From positions 124,001-188,000 of the forward strand of contig NZ_BMWC01000011.1 of assembly GCF_014651035.1 (NCBI RefSeq): a DNA stretch of 64,000 nt, given 5' to 3'. The stretch is from Streptomyces lomondensis (GTDB lineage Bacteria > Actinomycetota > Actinomycetes > Streptomycetales > Streptomycetaceae). Below are positions 8,568-17,232 of the stretch, one piece after another. Made by a program: the position numbers and the translations under genes. Every line of letters begins with the position of its first letter. Positions within the stretch are counted from its first letter, which is position 1. The notes under the pieces were generated by a model that was not told the origin of the DNA, made no database searches, and saw only the letters and a program-made list of their open reading frames with translations.

Positions 8568-8614
8568 CGACGAAACCCAAAGTCAGAAGCACATCCAACC
8601 TGGGGTCCCACCAG

Positions 8615-8688
8615 AGCCCCCTGTCGGATTCGAACCGACGACCTACGCATTACAAGTGCGTTGCTCTGGCCAGCTGAGCTAAGGAGGC
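8615..8688 (-). tRNA. tRNA-Thr (anticodon TGT)
   Basis: Complete cloverleaf on the minus strand. The 5' acceptor GCCTCCT pairs with AGGGGGC (one G-U). The anticodon stem is ACGCA/TGCGT with loop CTTGTAA (TGT, plus positions 8652-8654), and the T arm is GTCGG TTCGAAT CCGAC. Discriminator base U; CCA is not encoded. It reads ACA codons. The 3' part is duplicated at 6432-6473, marking this gene as an integration target. Confidence 0.96.
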
Positions 8689-8787
8689 ACGCGTACTACA
8701 ACGCCGTACGCGAAGGCGGCACCACTGTACACAGAGCCCGTTACCCCGAGCCACGAAGTTCCGCTCCGCCCGGTCTCCCGGCCGGTC

Positions 8788-9210
8788 TCACTCCATCTCG
8801 TACTCGAACCGGTACGCCACCGCCGTCTCCCCGTGCCGCGCGGTGAACGTGCCCTTCCCCTTCAGTCCGGACAGCTCGCCGCTCCCGGAGCCCTCCACCA
8901 CCTCGAAGGAGCAGTGCACGGTTCCGTCCTCCCCGAACCAGCCCCGTTCCTCGACGGCGAAGCTCCCCTCCCGGCCGTCGAGGCGGCCGGTGAGCAGTTC
9001 CATGCCGGCGAAGGAGCCGGTCTTGGCGGTGACGTAGGCGATGGTGTACTCGCAGAGCGTCCCGGCCGCCTCGATGCCGCCGCTGAAGGTGTTCCGGACG
9101 GAGGCGTGGGCGAGCCGGGGGTTCGTGTCCTCGTCGGGGCCGATCACGCGTTCCTGCCAGTCGGCGAAGGTGAAGTGGCCGGTGGTCGTGGTGGTGCGGG
9201 GGCCGGGCAT
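8788..9210 (-). CDS. DUF3224 domain protein
   Basis: 140-residue protein matching the DUF3224 pattern: an eight-strand beta-barrel-like domain with conserved FSGGIEAAGT, GSFAGMELLTGRLDGREGSF and SGELSGLKGKG phrases. Relatives are small lipocalin/allene-oxide-cyclase-like barrels of unknown ligand. It is divergent from the WYL regulator at 9328 and very likely controlled by it through the palindrome at 9281-9313. Confidence 0.9.
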   Translation of the reverse strand: MPGPRTTTTTGHFTFADWQERVIGPDEDTNPRLAHASVRNTFSGGIEAAGTLCEYTIAYVTAKTGSFAGMELLTGRLDGREGSFAVEERGWFGEDGTVHCSFEVVEGSGSGELSGLKGKGTFTARHGETAVAYRFEYEME

Positions 9211-9280
9211 GGAGAGTCCTCTCGGTCAGGTGGTTCAGGCCCCGGGCGGGCCCGTGGAAGCGTCCGGGATCCAGCCTGAT

Positions 9281-9313
9281 CGCCGTACCTGACATCTCCT
9301 GTCAGGTACGGCG
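9281..9313. promoter_or_regulatory. 33-bp palindromic operator between DUF3224 gene and WYL regulator
   Basis: Perfect inverted repeat with 14-bp arms: left arm CGCCGTACCTGACA at 9281-9294, spacer of five bases, exact complement at 9300-9313. It lies in the 117-bp divergent gap, 14 bp before the start of the WYL-domain regulator, and probably binds that regulator. Confidence 0.82.
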
Positions 9314-9327
9314 GCGTACGCCGGACA

Positions 9328-10305
9328 ATGGCCGCCATGCGCGCCGACCGGCTCCTCTCCCTGCTCCTGCTGCTCCAGAACCGCGGGCGCATGACCGCGC
9401 CCGAGCTCGCCGCCGAGCTGGAGGTGTCGGTGCGGACGGTCTACCGGGACGTCGAGGCGCTGGGCGCGGCCGGTGTGCCCGTGTGCGCGGACCGGGGGCC
9501 CGAGGGGGGCTACCGGCTGGTCGACGGCTACCGGACGCGGCTGACCGGTCTGACCGACGCCGAGGCCGGGTCCCTGTTCCTCGCCGGGATGCCCGGTCCG
9601 GCGCGGGACCTGGGGCTGGGGGCGGTGCTGGCCAGTGCCCAGCTGAAGGTGCAGGCCGCCCTGCCCGCGGAACTGGCCGGGCAGGCGCGGCGGGTCCAGG
9701 AGCGGTTCCACCTGGACGCGCCGGCGTGGTTCCGGGAGGCCGATCCGGTGCCGTGCCTGGAGGCGGTCGCGGCGGCCGTGTGGGAGCAGCGGGTGCTGCG
9801 GATCCACTACCGGCGGTGGCGCGGCGAGGTGCACCGGGAGGTCCGGCCGCTGGGGCTCGTCCTGAAGGGCGGCATCTGGTACCTGGTCGCCCTGGCGGAG
9901 CAGGCCGTCCGGACCTACCGGGTGTCGCGCGTGCTGGAGATGGAGGAGACCGGGGAGGGTTTCGACCGTCCGGCCGGGTTCGATCTTGCCGCCTACTGGG
10001 AGGAGTCGTCGCGGCGCATGGAGGCCGCCGTGCAGCAGGGCGTCGCGCGGGTGCGCCTGTCGCCGCGGGGGCGGCGGCTGCTGCCGATGCAGTTCGGGGC
10101 GGCGGGTGCGCGGGCCCTGGAGAGCGCGGGGGCGCCGGACGGCGACGGCTGGGTGGAGGTGGAGCTGCCCGTCGAGACGGAGGCCGTGGCGGTCGGTGAT
10201 CTGCTCCGGCTGGGCGCGGAGGCGGAGGTGCTCGGCCCTCCCGAGCTGCGGCGGGCCGTCGCCCGGACGGTGGCGGAGCTGGCGGGCCGGTACGGGGAGC
10301 CGTGA
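9328..10305 (+). CDS. YafY-type transcriptional regulator (DeoR-like HTH plus WYL domain)
   Basis: 325 residues. N-terminal winged helix (residues about 4-60; LSLLLLLQNRGRMTAPELAAELEVSVRTVYRDVEAL), middle WYL domain (about 140-215; VLRIHYRRWRGEVHREVRPLGLVLKGGIWYLVAL) and WCX-like C-terminal domain. WYL domains bind nucleic-acid or small-molecule ligands. A large palindrome lies just upstream, shared with the divergent DUF3224 gene, which points to autoregulation plus control of that gene. No clear ribosome site is seen, so the transcript may have a very short leader. Confidence 0.92.
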   Translation: MAAMRADRLLSLLLLLQNRGRMTAPELAAELEVSVRTVYRDVEALGAAGVPVCADRGPEGGYRLVDGYRTRLTGLTDAEAGSLFLAGMPGPARDLGLGAVLASAQLKVQAALPAELAGQARRVQERFHLDAPAWFREADPVPCLEAVAAAVWEQRVLRIHYRRWRGEVHREVRPLGLVLKGGIWYLVALAEQAVRTYRVSRVLEMEETGEGFDRPAGFDLAAYWEESSRRMEAAVQQGVARVRLSPRGRRLLPMQFGAAGARALESAGAPDGDGWVEVELPVETEAVAVGDLLRLGAEAEVLGPPELRRAVARTVAELAGRYGEP

Positions 10306-10491
10306 ACCATGCCTTCGAAAATTTCCGCGAAGTTCACAGGCCCGGAGGTACTGACAGGGACGTGAACGCCAGGTACCGTCCTGAGCCAGTTCACACGCGT
10401 GGACTACACCACAACGGAACCTCCGTCGTGGCACCGCCTTCCTACTCGGATCGTCCGGCACGTTCCTGCCGGTAGAAGGGGTTCAGTCACC
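10306..10491. promoter_or_regulatory. Leader/promoter region of msiK
   Basis: 186 bp without a gene. It holds a weak inverted repeat (CTTCG at 10313, CGAAG at 10328) and two GGTAC-containing stretches. GAAGGGG at 10475-10481 is the ribosome site for msiK. No operator of a known sugar regulator was recognised with certainty. Confidence 0.35.
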
Positions 10492-11580
<1,089 letters not shown>

Positions 11581-11629
11581 CCCGTCACCAAACGCACAAC
11601 CCCGGGTGATTCACCCAGGTTGACGAAGA

Positions 11630-11655
11630 GGGCCCCGCAGAATGCTGCGGGGCCC
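11630..11655 (+). terminator. Terminator after msiK
   Basis: Hairpin with 11-bp arms GGGCCCCGCAG (11630-11640) and its complement (11645-11655) around loop AATG, followed by TTCTCGTTGTC. Located 50 bp after the msiK stop. Confidence 0.88.
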
Positions 11656-11798
11656 TTCTCGTTGTCGACAAATACCCCGGCAGACCGGACGTTTCGAGCG
11701 GTGTGCGTCAACGCCTTACCCAAAAAGTAGTGCTCTCTCATCCCCCGAACCGGTGACTAAATGTCTACAAACCATTACCCCGCGCTACCCTCACACGC

Positions 11799-12248
11799 GT
11801 GAAGCACTCCAACACCCAACAGACGCGACGCGGCCGGGGCCCCGCCCGCCGGATCGGCCGCACCCTCGCTTTCGTCCTGCCCGTCGTCCTGGTGCTCTCC
11901 GGGACCCTCGCGGTCACCCGAGTCAACTGGTCGGGGAACTCCACCGACCCGGTGCTCACGGCCGCGGACGCCTCCGTCGGCACTCCACGGGCCGCCAAGC
12001 GCGCCCCGCAGGACGTCCTGCGCGACAAGCTGCTGACCGAACTCCAGGAGGAGAACCCGGGCGTCGCCCTCACCCACCTCCAGCAGGCCGTCAACGGCCG
12101 TCCGTCGCTGGCCCGGCACTGCAAGTCCATCGCCCGAGCCCTCGGCCAGGCCGCCGTCCGGGTCTACGGCCCGACACGCGCCCAGTCCTACGCACGACCG
12201 GTGTGCGACACCGCCTTCGCCACCGGCGTCGCCGCCGCGCACGGCTGA
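11799..12248 (+). CDS. Exported or membrane-anchored hypothetical protein, 149 aa
   Basis: Basic N-terminus (RRGRGPARRIGR) followed by one hydrophobic segment (about 24-41) acting as signal or anchor, then an extracellular alpha-helical part with two cysteines (HCKS, PVCDT). The GTG start at 11799 comes only eight bases after a TACCCT -10-like hexamer (11786-11791), so the mRNA is probably leaderless. Function unknown. Confidence 0.72.
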   Translation: MKHSNTQQTRRGRGPARRIGRTLAFVLPVVLVLSGTLAVTRVNWSGNSTDPVLTAADASVGTPRAAKRAPQDVLRDKLLTELQEENPGVALTHLQQAVNGRPSLARHCKSIARALGQAAVRVYGPTRAQSYARPVCDTAFATGVAAAHG

Positions 12249-12365
12249 GCGCGGCCGAGCACAGCGCCCTGGCGCCGGGTGAGGAGGGTGGGAAGTCGGT
12301 AACGGCCGACGCCGCAAGAGTCGTCCGCCGTTGCCCCGGGCGGGACGCCACGTACAGTTCGGCTC

Positions 12366-13097
12366 ATGAGCGATCCGAACGCCGCGTCCCGCCCCGTTCA
12401 AGCCGTCGTTCTGGCCGGTGGCCAGGGTTCCCGGCTGCGTCCGTACACCGACGACCGGCCCAAGCCGATGGTCGAGATCCCCGGTACGGGGACTCCGATC
12501 ATCGGCCATCAGCTGTCCTGGCTCGCCGAGGAGGGCGTGACGGACGTGGTCGTCTCCTGCGGCCACCTCGCCGAGGTCCTCCAGAAGTGGCTGGAGACGG
12601 CCGATCTGCCCGTCTCCGTCACCACGGTCGTGGAGTCGGAGCCGCTCGGCCGTGGCGGCGGCCTCAAGTACGCCGCGGCGCATCTTCCCCACCCGGACCA
12701 GCCCTGGTACGCCACGAACGGGGACATCTGGACGCGGTTCTCGCTGCGGGACATGGCGGACTTCCACGCCGAGCGGGACGCGATCGCGACGCTGGCGCTG
12801 GCGCGGCCCCGGCTGCCGTGGGGCGCGGTGCAGACGGACGGCTTCGGGCGTATCACCGACTTCATCGAAGCACCGCCGTCGACGTTCGAGATCAACGCGG
12901 GTGTGTACGTCTTCTCGCCCGAGTTCGCGGGGCTGTTGCCGCGTCGGGGCGACCATGAGCGGACGACGTTCCCGCGCCTCGCCCGGGAGCGGCGGCTCGC
13001 CGGGTTCACGATCCCTCAGGGGTCGTATTGGCGTGCCATCGATACGGCGAAGGACCTGACGGAGGCCGCGAAGGAACTGGCGGCGTTGGGGCGCTGA
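12366..13097 (+). CDS. Nucleotidyltransferase family sugar-phosphate pyrophosphorylase
   Basis: 243 residues. GT-A-like nucleotidyltransferase with the signature LAGGQGSRLRPYTDDRPKPMVEI near residues 16-38 (G-rich loop, catalytic Arg, RPKP Lys), NGD motif (ATNGDIW) for metal and EINAGVYVF sugar-binding motif. Such enzymes join NTP and sugar-1-phosphate to NDP-sugar plus pyrophosphate; the exact sugar (mannose or glucose) cannot be decided. No sugar pathway genes adjoin. Confidence 0.88.
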   Translation: MSDPNAASRPVQAVVLAGGQGSRLRPYTDDRPKPMVEIPGTGTPIIGHQLSWLAEEGVTDVVVSCGHLAEVLQKWLETADLPVSVTTVVESEPLGRGGGLKYAAAHLPHPDQPWYATNGDIWTRFSLRDMADFHAERDAIATLALARPRLPWGAVQTDGFGRITDFIEAPPSTFEINAGVYVFSPEFAGLLPRRGDHERTTFPRLARERRLAGFTIPQGSYWRAIDTAKDLTEAAKELAALGR

Positions 13098-13170
13098 GAG
13101 CTCGGGGGGTTGCTGTCTGCCGGCGGCTGCGGGTTGTTCGTGACTTGCCGCGCCGTTTCCCGCGCCCCCG

Positions 13171-13845
13171 TCAGATGCCGAGCATCCGGTTGAGCTCGTC
13201 CAGGGACTTCACCGGCACGTAGTCGTAGCCGTGGGTCACCGGGTCGCAGCCACGGTCCAGGAGGACCAGGTTGCGGAAGCCCATGTCGTGCATCGGCATC
13301 AGGTCGTAGCGGGTGTGCGAGGAGACGTGCACGAAGTCCTCGGGCGAGGCGTCCAGCTGGTCGAGCATGTACTCGAACGCGGCGTAGCGGGGCTTGTAGT
13401 AGCCGGCCTGCTCGGCGGTGAGGACGGCGTGGAAGTCCGCGCCGAGCCGGGGCACGCTCTCCTCCAGGAAGGAGTCGTCGGCGTTGGACAGGATGACCAG
13501 CTTGTAGTGCTCGCCCATCTTCTTCAGCGGCTCCGGCACGTCCGCGTGCGGACCCCAGCTGCGCACGCCGTCGGCAAAGCGCTTGCCCGCGTCCGGCGCG
13601 GCCTGCACACCCCACTTGCGGCAGACCCGCTCGAAGGAGTCCTGGAGCACCTGCTCGTAGGGGTAGTACGCGCCGCGGACCTGGTCGTAGCGGTAGCCGC
13701 GGAACTCGCGCACGAACTGGTCCCACTGCTCGGCCGGGATCTGGTCGCCGACGAGCTCACGCGTGATGGGGGTCATCGGCCACTCGATCAATGTGCCGTA
13801 ACAGTCGAACGAGACGTACTTCGGACGGAAGGAGGGGTTACTCAT
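13171..13845 (-). CDS. HAD-superfamily hydrolase, haloacid dehalogenase type II-like
   Basis: 224 residues with the HAD catalytic motif SFDCYGTL near residue 12 (nucleophile Asp14), motif II SNAD, and motif III Lys in YYKPRYAAFEY. The cap insertion after motif I fits type II 2-haloacid dehalogenases. The ATG at 13845 overlaps the TGA of the upstream oxidase gene (13844-13842), so it is last in a coupled operon. It may dephosphorylate or dehalogenate a product of the oxidase/dehydrogenase pair; the substrate is not known. Confidence 0.87.
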   Translation of the reverse strand: MSNPSFRPKYVSFDCYGTLIEWPMTPITRELVGDQIPAEQWDQFVREFRGYRYDQVRGAYYPYEQVLQDSFERVCRKWGVQAAPDAGKRFADGVRSWGPHADVPEPLKKMGEHYKLVILSNADDSFLEESVPRLGADFHAVLTAEQAGYYKPRYAAFEYMLDQLDASPEDFVHVSSHTRYDLMPMHDMGFRNLVLLDRGCDPVTHGYDYVPVKSLDELNRMLGI

Positions 13846-14978
13846 GATGGTGCTCCAGTCTTTGCAGCGAGGAAGTCGGCGGGGTGGTCCGTGGTGCCGT
13901 CGAGCGCCAGGTCGGCGGCGATCTCGCCCATCGCGGGCGAGAGCTTGAAGCCGCTGCCGGAGAATCCGGCCATGACGACGATGTCGTCCTCGCCGGGGAG
14001 ATGACCGACGAGCGGGTTTCCGGACTCCGTGTAGCCCTCCATGTAGGCCGACAGCCTGACGGGGTCGGGGTTCAGGTCGGGCATGAGTTCACGGATGAGC
14101 TCGCGGAAGGTGCCGAGTTCCTCGGGGCGGACCGTACGGTCGAGCCGTTCGGGCTCGGGCACCGGCTGATGGCGTGCGAAGGAGAGACCGAGCTTGACGG
14201 AGATGCCGTCGGGCGACGGAATCCCGAAGCAGTCATGGGGTGTGCTGCGCACGAACGGTGGGGCCCCGCCCGCGAACCAGTCATGGCGGGTGGGCAGGTG
14301 CCAGGAGCAGATCACCCGGCGGACGTCGACGGTCCGCGGGAGGTCCGGGAGCAGTGTGTTGATCCAGGGGCCCACGGTCACCACGGCGGCGTCCACGTGG
14401 TCCGTGCCGTGGTCGGTGACGATCCGCACGCCGCCGCCCGCCGCGGGGGCGATCTCCCGCACCGGGGTGTAGCGGTGCAGCCGGGCGCCCAGCTGCTCGG
14501 CGCGGGCGGCGGCGGCCTGGATCGACGCCTCGGGCCTGATGACGGCGCCCATCCGGTCGAGCACGGCGGTGTGCCCGTCCGGGAGGCGGTGCTGCGGGTA
14601 GCGGCGGCCGAGTTCCGCCCGGTCCAGGACCTCGTGGTCCAGCCGGTGGGTGGCGCTGGAGGAGAGCAGGAGGCGCATGGACGGCGATGCGGTCTCCCCC
14701 ATCACGAGGCAGCCGCTGCGGCGTCGCAGCGACCGGCCCGTCTCCGCCTGGAGCTGCTCCCACATCCGGTCCGCGAGTCGCAGCAGCGGAATGTACCCGT
14801 GTTCGCCGAGGTGGGCGGCCCGGAAGATACGGGTCTCGCCCCCGGCCGCGCCGCGGTCGTGACCCGGGGCGTACCGGTCGTAGCCGATGACCTCGGCTCC
14901 GCGGGCGGCCAGTCGCCACATGGCCTGGCTGCCCATGCTGCCGGCACCGATCACGGCGACGCGCTTCGAGGTGCGCAT
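13842..14978 (-). CDS. N-methyltryptophan oxidase-like FAD amino-acid oxidase
   Basis: 378 residues of the DAO/MTOX-sarcosine oxidase family. FAD-binding VIGAGSMGSQAMWRLA at residues 9-24, GETRIFR motif, and a C-terminal GHLPGEDDIVVMAGFSGSGFKLSPAMGEI segment; monomeric sarcosine oxidases carry the covalent flavin Cys in this last region, and here the homologous position cannot be proved by eye. It oxidises a secondary or primary amine to imine with H2O2 release. The start at 14978 has an AAAGGAG site nine bases ahead. Operon with the tartrate-dehydrogenase-like gene upstream and the HAD gene downstream. Confidence 0.88.
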   Translation of the reverse strand: MRTSKRVAVIGAGSMGSQAMWRLAARGAEVIGYDRYAPGHDRGAAGGETRIFRAAHLGEHGYIPLLRLADRMWEQLQAETGRSLRRRSGCLVMGETASPSMRLLLSSSATHRLDHEVLDRAELGRRYPQHRLPDGHTAVLDRMGAVIRPEASIQAAAARAEQLGARLHRYTPVREIAPAAGGGVRIVTDHGTDHVDAAVVTVGPWINTLLPDLPRTVDVRRVICSWHLPTRHDWFAGGAPPFVRSTPHDCFGIPSPDGISVKLGLSFARHQPVPEPERLDRTVRPEELGTFRELIRELMPDLNPDPVRLSAYMEGYTESGNPLVGHLPGEDDIVVMAGFSGSGFKLSPAMGEIAADLALDGTTDHPADFLAAKTGAPS

Positions 14979-15062
14979 GAGGTCGCTCCTTTCGATGGTG
15001 TGGTCTGGGTGGTGGTCGGGCCCCAGCACCTGTCCCTGCCCCCCGGCCGAGGAGGAGATGGC

Positions 15063-16124
15063 TCAAAGGAGCTCGATCAGCTTGTCGGTGAACTCGGCGG
15101 TGGTCGCGGTTCCGCCCAGGTCGCGGGTGCGGGTATCGGTTTTGGCCAGGACCGAGGCGATCGCGTCCGTGATGTCCCTGGCCGCGGCGGGATGGCCGAG
15201 GTGGTCGAGCATCAGGGCCGCGGACCAGATCGCGCCCAGCGGGTTGGCGATGCCCTGGCCCGCGATGTCGGGCGCGGAGCCGTGCACCGGCTCGAACATC
15301 GAGGGGAAGTCCCGCTCGGGGTTGAGGTTGGCCGCCGGGGCGATGCCGATGGATCCGGCGACCGCGGCCGCGAGGTCGCTGAGGATGTCGCCGAAGAGGT
15401 TGGAGGCGACGACGACGTCGAAGCGGGCCGGCTCGAGGACGAACTTGGCCGCGAGCGCGTCGATGTGCTCCTGATCCCAGGCGACCTGCGGGAACGAGGC
15501 GGCCCGCTCGGTGACGAGCTGGTCCCAGAACGGCATGGTGTGCACGATGCCGTTCGACTTGGTCGCCGAGGTCAGGCGGCCGCCACGCCGGGAGGCGAGC
15601 GCGAAGGCGTAGTCCAGCACCCGTGTGACGCCGGCCCGGGTGAACACGGCCTCCTGCACCGCGATCTCGTCCGGGAAACCGCGGTTGAGCCGGCCCCCGA
15701 CCTCGCTGTACTCGCCTTCCATGTTCTCCCGCACGACGACGAAGTCGACCTCGCCCGGCCGTGCACCGCGCACCGGACTGTCGATGCCTTCGAAGACACG
15801 GATGGGCCGGAGGTTGACGTACTGGCGGAAGCTGCGCCGGATCGGGATCAGCAGCCCCCACAGCGAGACGTGGTCGGGCACCCCCGGGTATCCCACCGCG
15901 CCCAGCAGGATCGCGTCCTTGTCGCGCAGCTGGTCGATCCCGTCGGCGGGCATCATGGCGCCCTCCCGCAGGTACCGCTCGCACGACCAGTCGTCGTACG
16001 ACGTGTAGGAAAGGCTGAAGCCGTGGCGGCGGCCGAGAACATCGAGCACCTGCCGTGCCGGGGGCAGTACCTCGGCGCCGATGCCGTCACCGGGAATCAG
16101 GGCGATGCGGTGGTTCGTCGTCAT
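15063..16124 (-). CDS. Tartrate dehydrogenase / 3-isopropylmalate dehydrogenase family enzyme
   Basis: 353 residues of the beta-decarboxylating dehydrogenase family. N-terminal IALIPGDGIGAEVL (7-20), RPIRVFEGIDSPV and VVRENMEGEYSEVGG metal/substrate segment, catalytic Lys in TKSNG, Asp pair in SNLFGDILSDLAA, and NAD-binding EPVHGSAPDIAGQGIANPLGAIWSAALML. These enzymes oxidise a 2-hydroxy acid and decarboxylate. VRENMEGEYSEVGG and the lack of a leu operon favour the tartrate/D-malate branch. First gene of the operon controlled by the LysR protein. Confidence 0.9.
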   Translation of the reverse strand: MTTNHRIALIPGDGIGAEVLPPARQVLDVLGRRHGFSLSYTSYDDWSCERYLREGAMMPADGIDQLRDKDAILLGAVGYPGVPDHVSLWGLLIPIRRSFRQYVNLRPIRVFEGIDSPVRGARPGEVDFVVVRENMEGEYSEVGGRLNRGFPDEIAVQEAVFTRAGVTRVLDYAFALASRRGGRLTSATKSNGIVHTMPFWDQLVTERAASFPQVAWDQEHIDALAAKFVLEPARFDVVVASNLFGDILSDLAAAVAGSIGIAPAANLNPERDFPSMFEPVHGSAPDIAGQGIANPLGAIWSAALMLDHLGHPAAARDITDAIASVLAKTDTRTRDLGGTATTAEFTDKLIELL

Positions 16125-16183
16125 GCCGTCGATTGCAGCAAGGCGGTCCGCGGCACGTCCAAGACGCAAAGCGGATCTCCCTT

Positions 16184-16198
16184 ATAAGCGGCACCTAT
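16184..16198. promoter_or_regulatory. LysR-type box ahead of dehydrogenase operon
   Basis: ATA, nine bases, TAT dyad at 16184-16198, fitting the T-N11-A LysR consensus. It lies 60 bp upstream of the dehydrogenase start and touches the LysR stop codon (16198-16200). Confidence 0.45.
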
Positions 16199-17088
16199 CA
16201 GCCCTCGCCGTCGCCGGCCGAAGTCGCGGCCGTGACGAACGCGGCGGCCGCGGGCGACAGGCTGCCACGGCGGCTGACAAGGGCGATGTCCAAGCCGGTC
16301 TCCGGCTCGATGTCCAGCACGCGAGCGCCCAGCCGCCGGGCCAGGTCCCGCCAGGAATCCGTGACCACCGCCAGCCCCACCCCGGCCAGGACCAGAGGCA
16401 TCAGCGACACCCGGTGCTCGGTCTCGGCGGCCACGGTGAACTCGATGCCCCGCTCCCGCAGCCCGTCGACATAGGCCCGCATCCCGGTACCCCGCTGCCC
16501 GACGATCAGCCGCTGCCCCACAAGCTCCCGCCACTCCACCGCCGTCCGACCAGCGAACGGTCCCTCGGCCGGCACCACCAGCACAAAACGCTGCCGCCCC
16601 AGCGCATGGGAGACGACCTCCTTGTCGGAGACCGGACCGGCGGACGCCAGGAGCCCCAGCTCCACGGCACCCGTGCGCACCATGTCGATCACATCACGCG
16701 GCGTGAACGCCGCATGGATGGCCACCGAGACGCCGGGATACCGGTGGCTGAAGGCACTCACCAAGGTCGTCAGCGGCTCCACCGCCTGCGACGGCATCGA
16801 CGCCACATCCAGGCGCCCCGCACGCAGCTCATGCACCGCCGCGACACTCGCCCGCGCCGTCTCCAGACTCCGCACGGCCTCCCGGGCAGGCTCGATCAGG
16901 GCCCTTCCGGCCTCCGTCAGCACGGCCCTGCGCCCGATGCGATGGAACAGCTCGGAGCCGAGATCACGCTCCAGAGCCCGCACGGCCTGCGACAACGACG
17001 GCTGCGACACGTACAGAGCCGCGGCCGCACGGTTGAACCCCCCACGATCGACAATCGCAAGGAAGTACTCCAGCTGCCGAATGTCCAT
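16198..17088 (-). CDS. LysR-family transcriptional regulator
   Basis: 296 residues. N-terminal winged helix MDIRQLEYFLAIVDRGGFNRAAAALYVSQPSLSQAVRALE, linker helix, then a periplasmic-binding-protein-like effector domain (about 90-290). The ATG at 17088 begins exactly at the conserved LysR N-terminus; longer upstream frames are not conserved-looking. It is codirectional with and 73 bp upstream of the dehydrogenase-oxidase-HAD operon, whose gap carries a LysR-type box, so it is probably that operon's regulator. Confidence 0.9.
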   Translation of the reverse strand: MDIRQLEYFLAIVDRGGFNRAAAALYVSQPSLSQAVRALERDLGSELFHRIGRRAVLTEAGRALIEPAREAVRSLETARASVAAVHELRAGRLDVASMPSQAVEPLTTLVSAFSHRYPGVSVAIHAAFTPRDVIDMVRTGAVELGLLASAGPVSDKEVVSHALGRQRFVLVVPAEGPFAGRTAVEWRELVGQRLIVGQRGTGMRAYVDGLRERGIEFTVAAETEHRVSLMPLVLAGVGLAVVTDSWRDLARRLGARVLDIEPETGLDIALVSRRGSLSPAAAAFVTAATSAGDGEG

Positions 17089-17184
17089 ACGCGCCTCTGC
17101 CCTCAAGAAACGAACCGACGACTCGATCGACGACTCGATCGGTCCCGACCATGGTTGCTTGAAGGATCGCCTCGACGAAGGCAA

Positions 17185-17213
17185 GGGCCCCGCACCTCGA
17201 AGGTGCGGGGCCC
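17185..17213 (-). terminator. Terminator after DoxX gene
   Basis: Perfect 13-bp stem GGGCCCCGCACCT (17185-17197) and complement (17201-17213) with a three-base loop, 20 bp downstream of the DoxX stop on the minus strand and upstream of the LysR gene. Confidence 0.85.
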
Positions 17214-17232
17214 CGTTACCCGAGTCGGCCGG

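Larger units (their letters stand above)
6432..8688. mobile_element. Decayed integrative element inserted at tRNA-Thr
   Basis: About 2.2 kb between the partial tRNA copy (6432-6473) and the intact tRNA-Thr gene. Inside are a two-gene minus-strand unit of lower GC than the flanks (secreted protein, lipoprotein) and a GntR-type regulator broken by frameshifts, a regulator type common on Streptomyces integrative elements. No integrase, excisionase, replication or transfer gene remains, so it should be immobile. Four differences between the two att copies also argue for an old event. Confidence 0.78.

Noticed and set aside
10311..10332. CTTCG/CGAAG inverted repeat as an operator of msiK
   Set aside because: Five-base arms ten bases apart are too weak, and no known sugar-regulator consensus fits.
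13884..16187. 767-codon open frame opposite the oxidase/dehydrogenase genes
   Set aside because: Shadow frame with Val/Gly/Asp/Arg-biased composition and no domain; the minus-strand genes have clear families.
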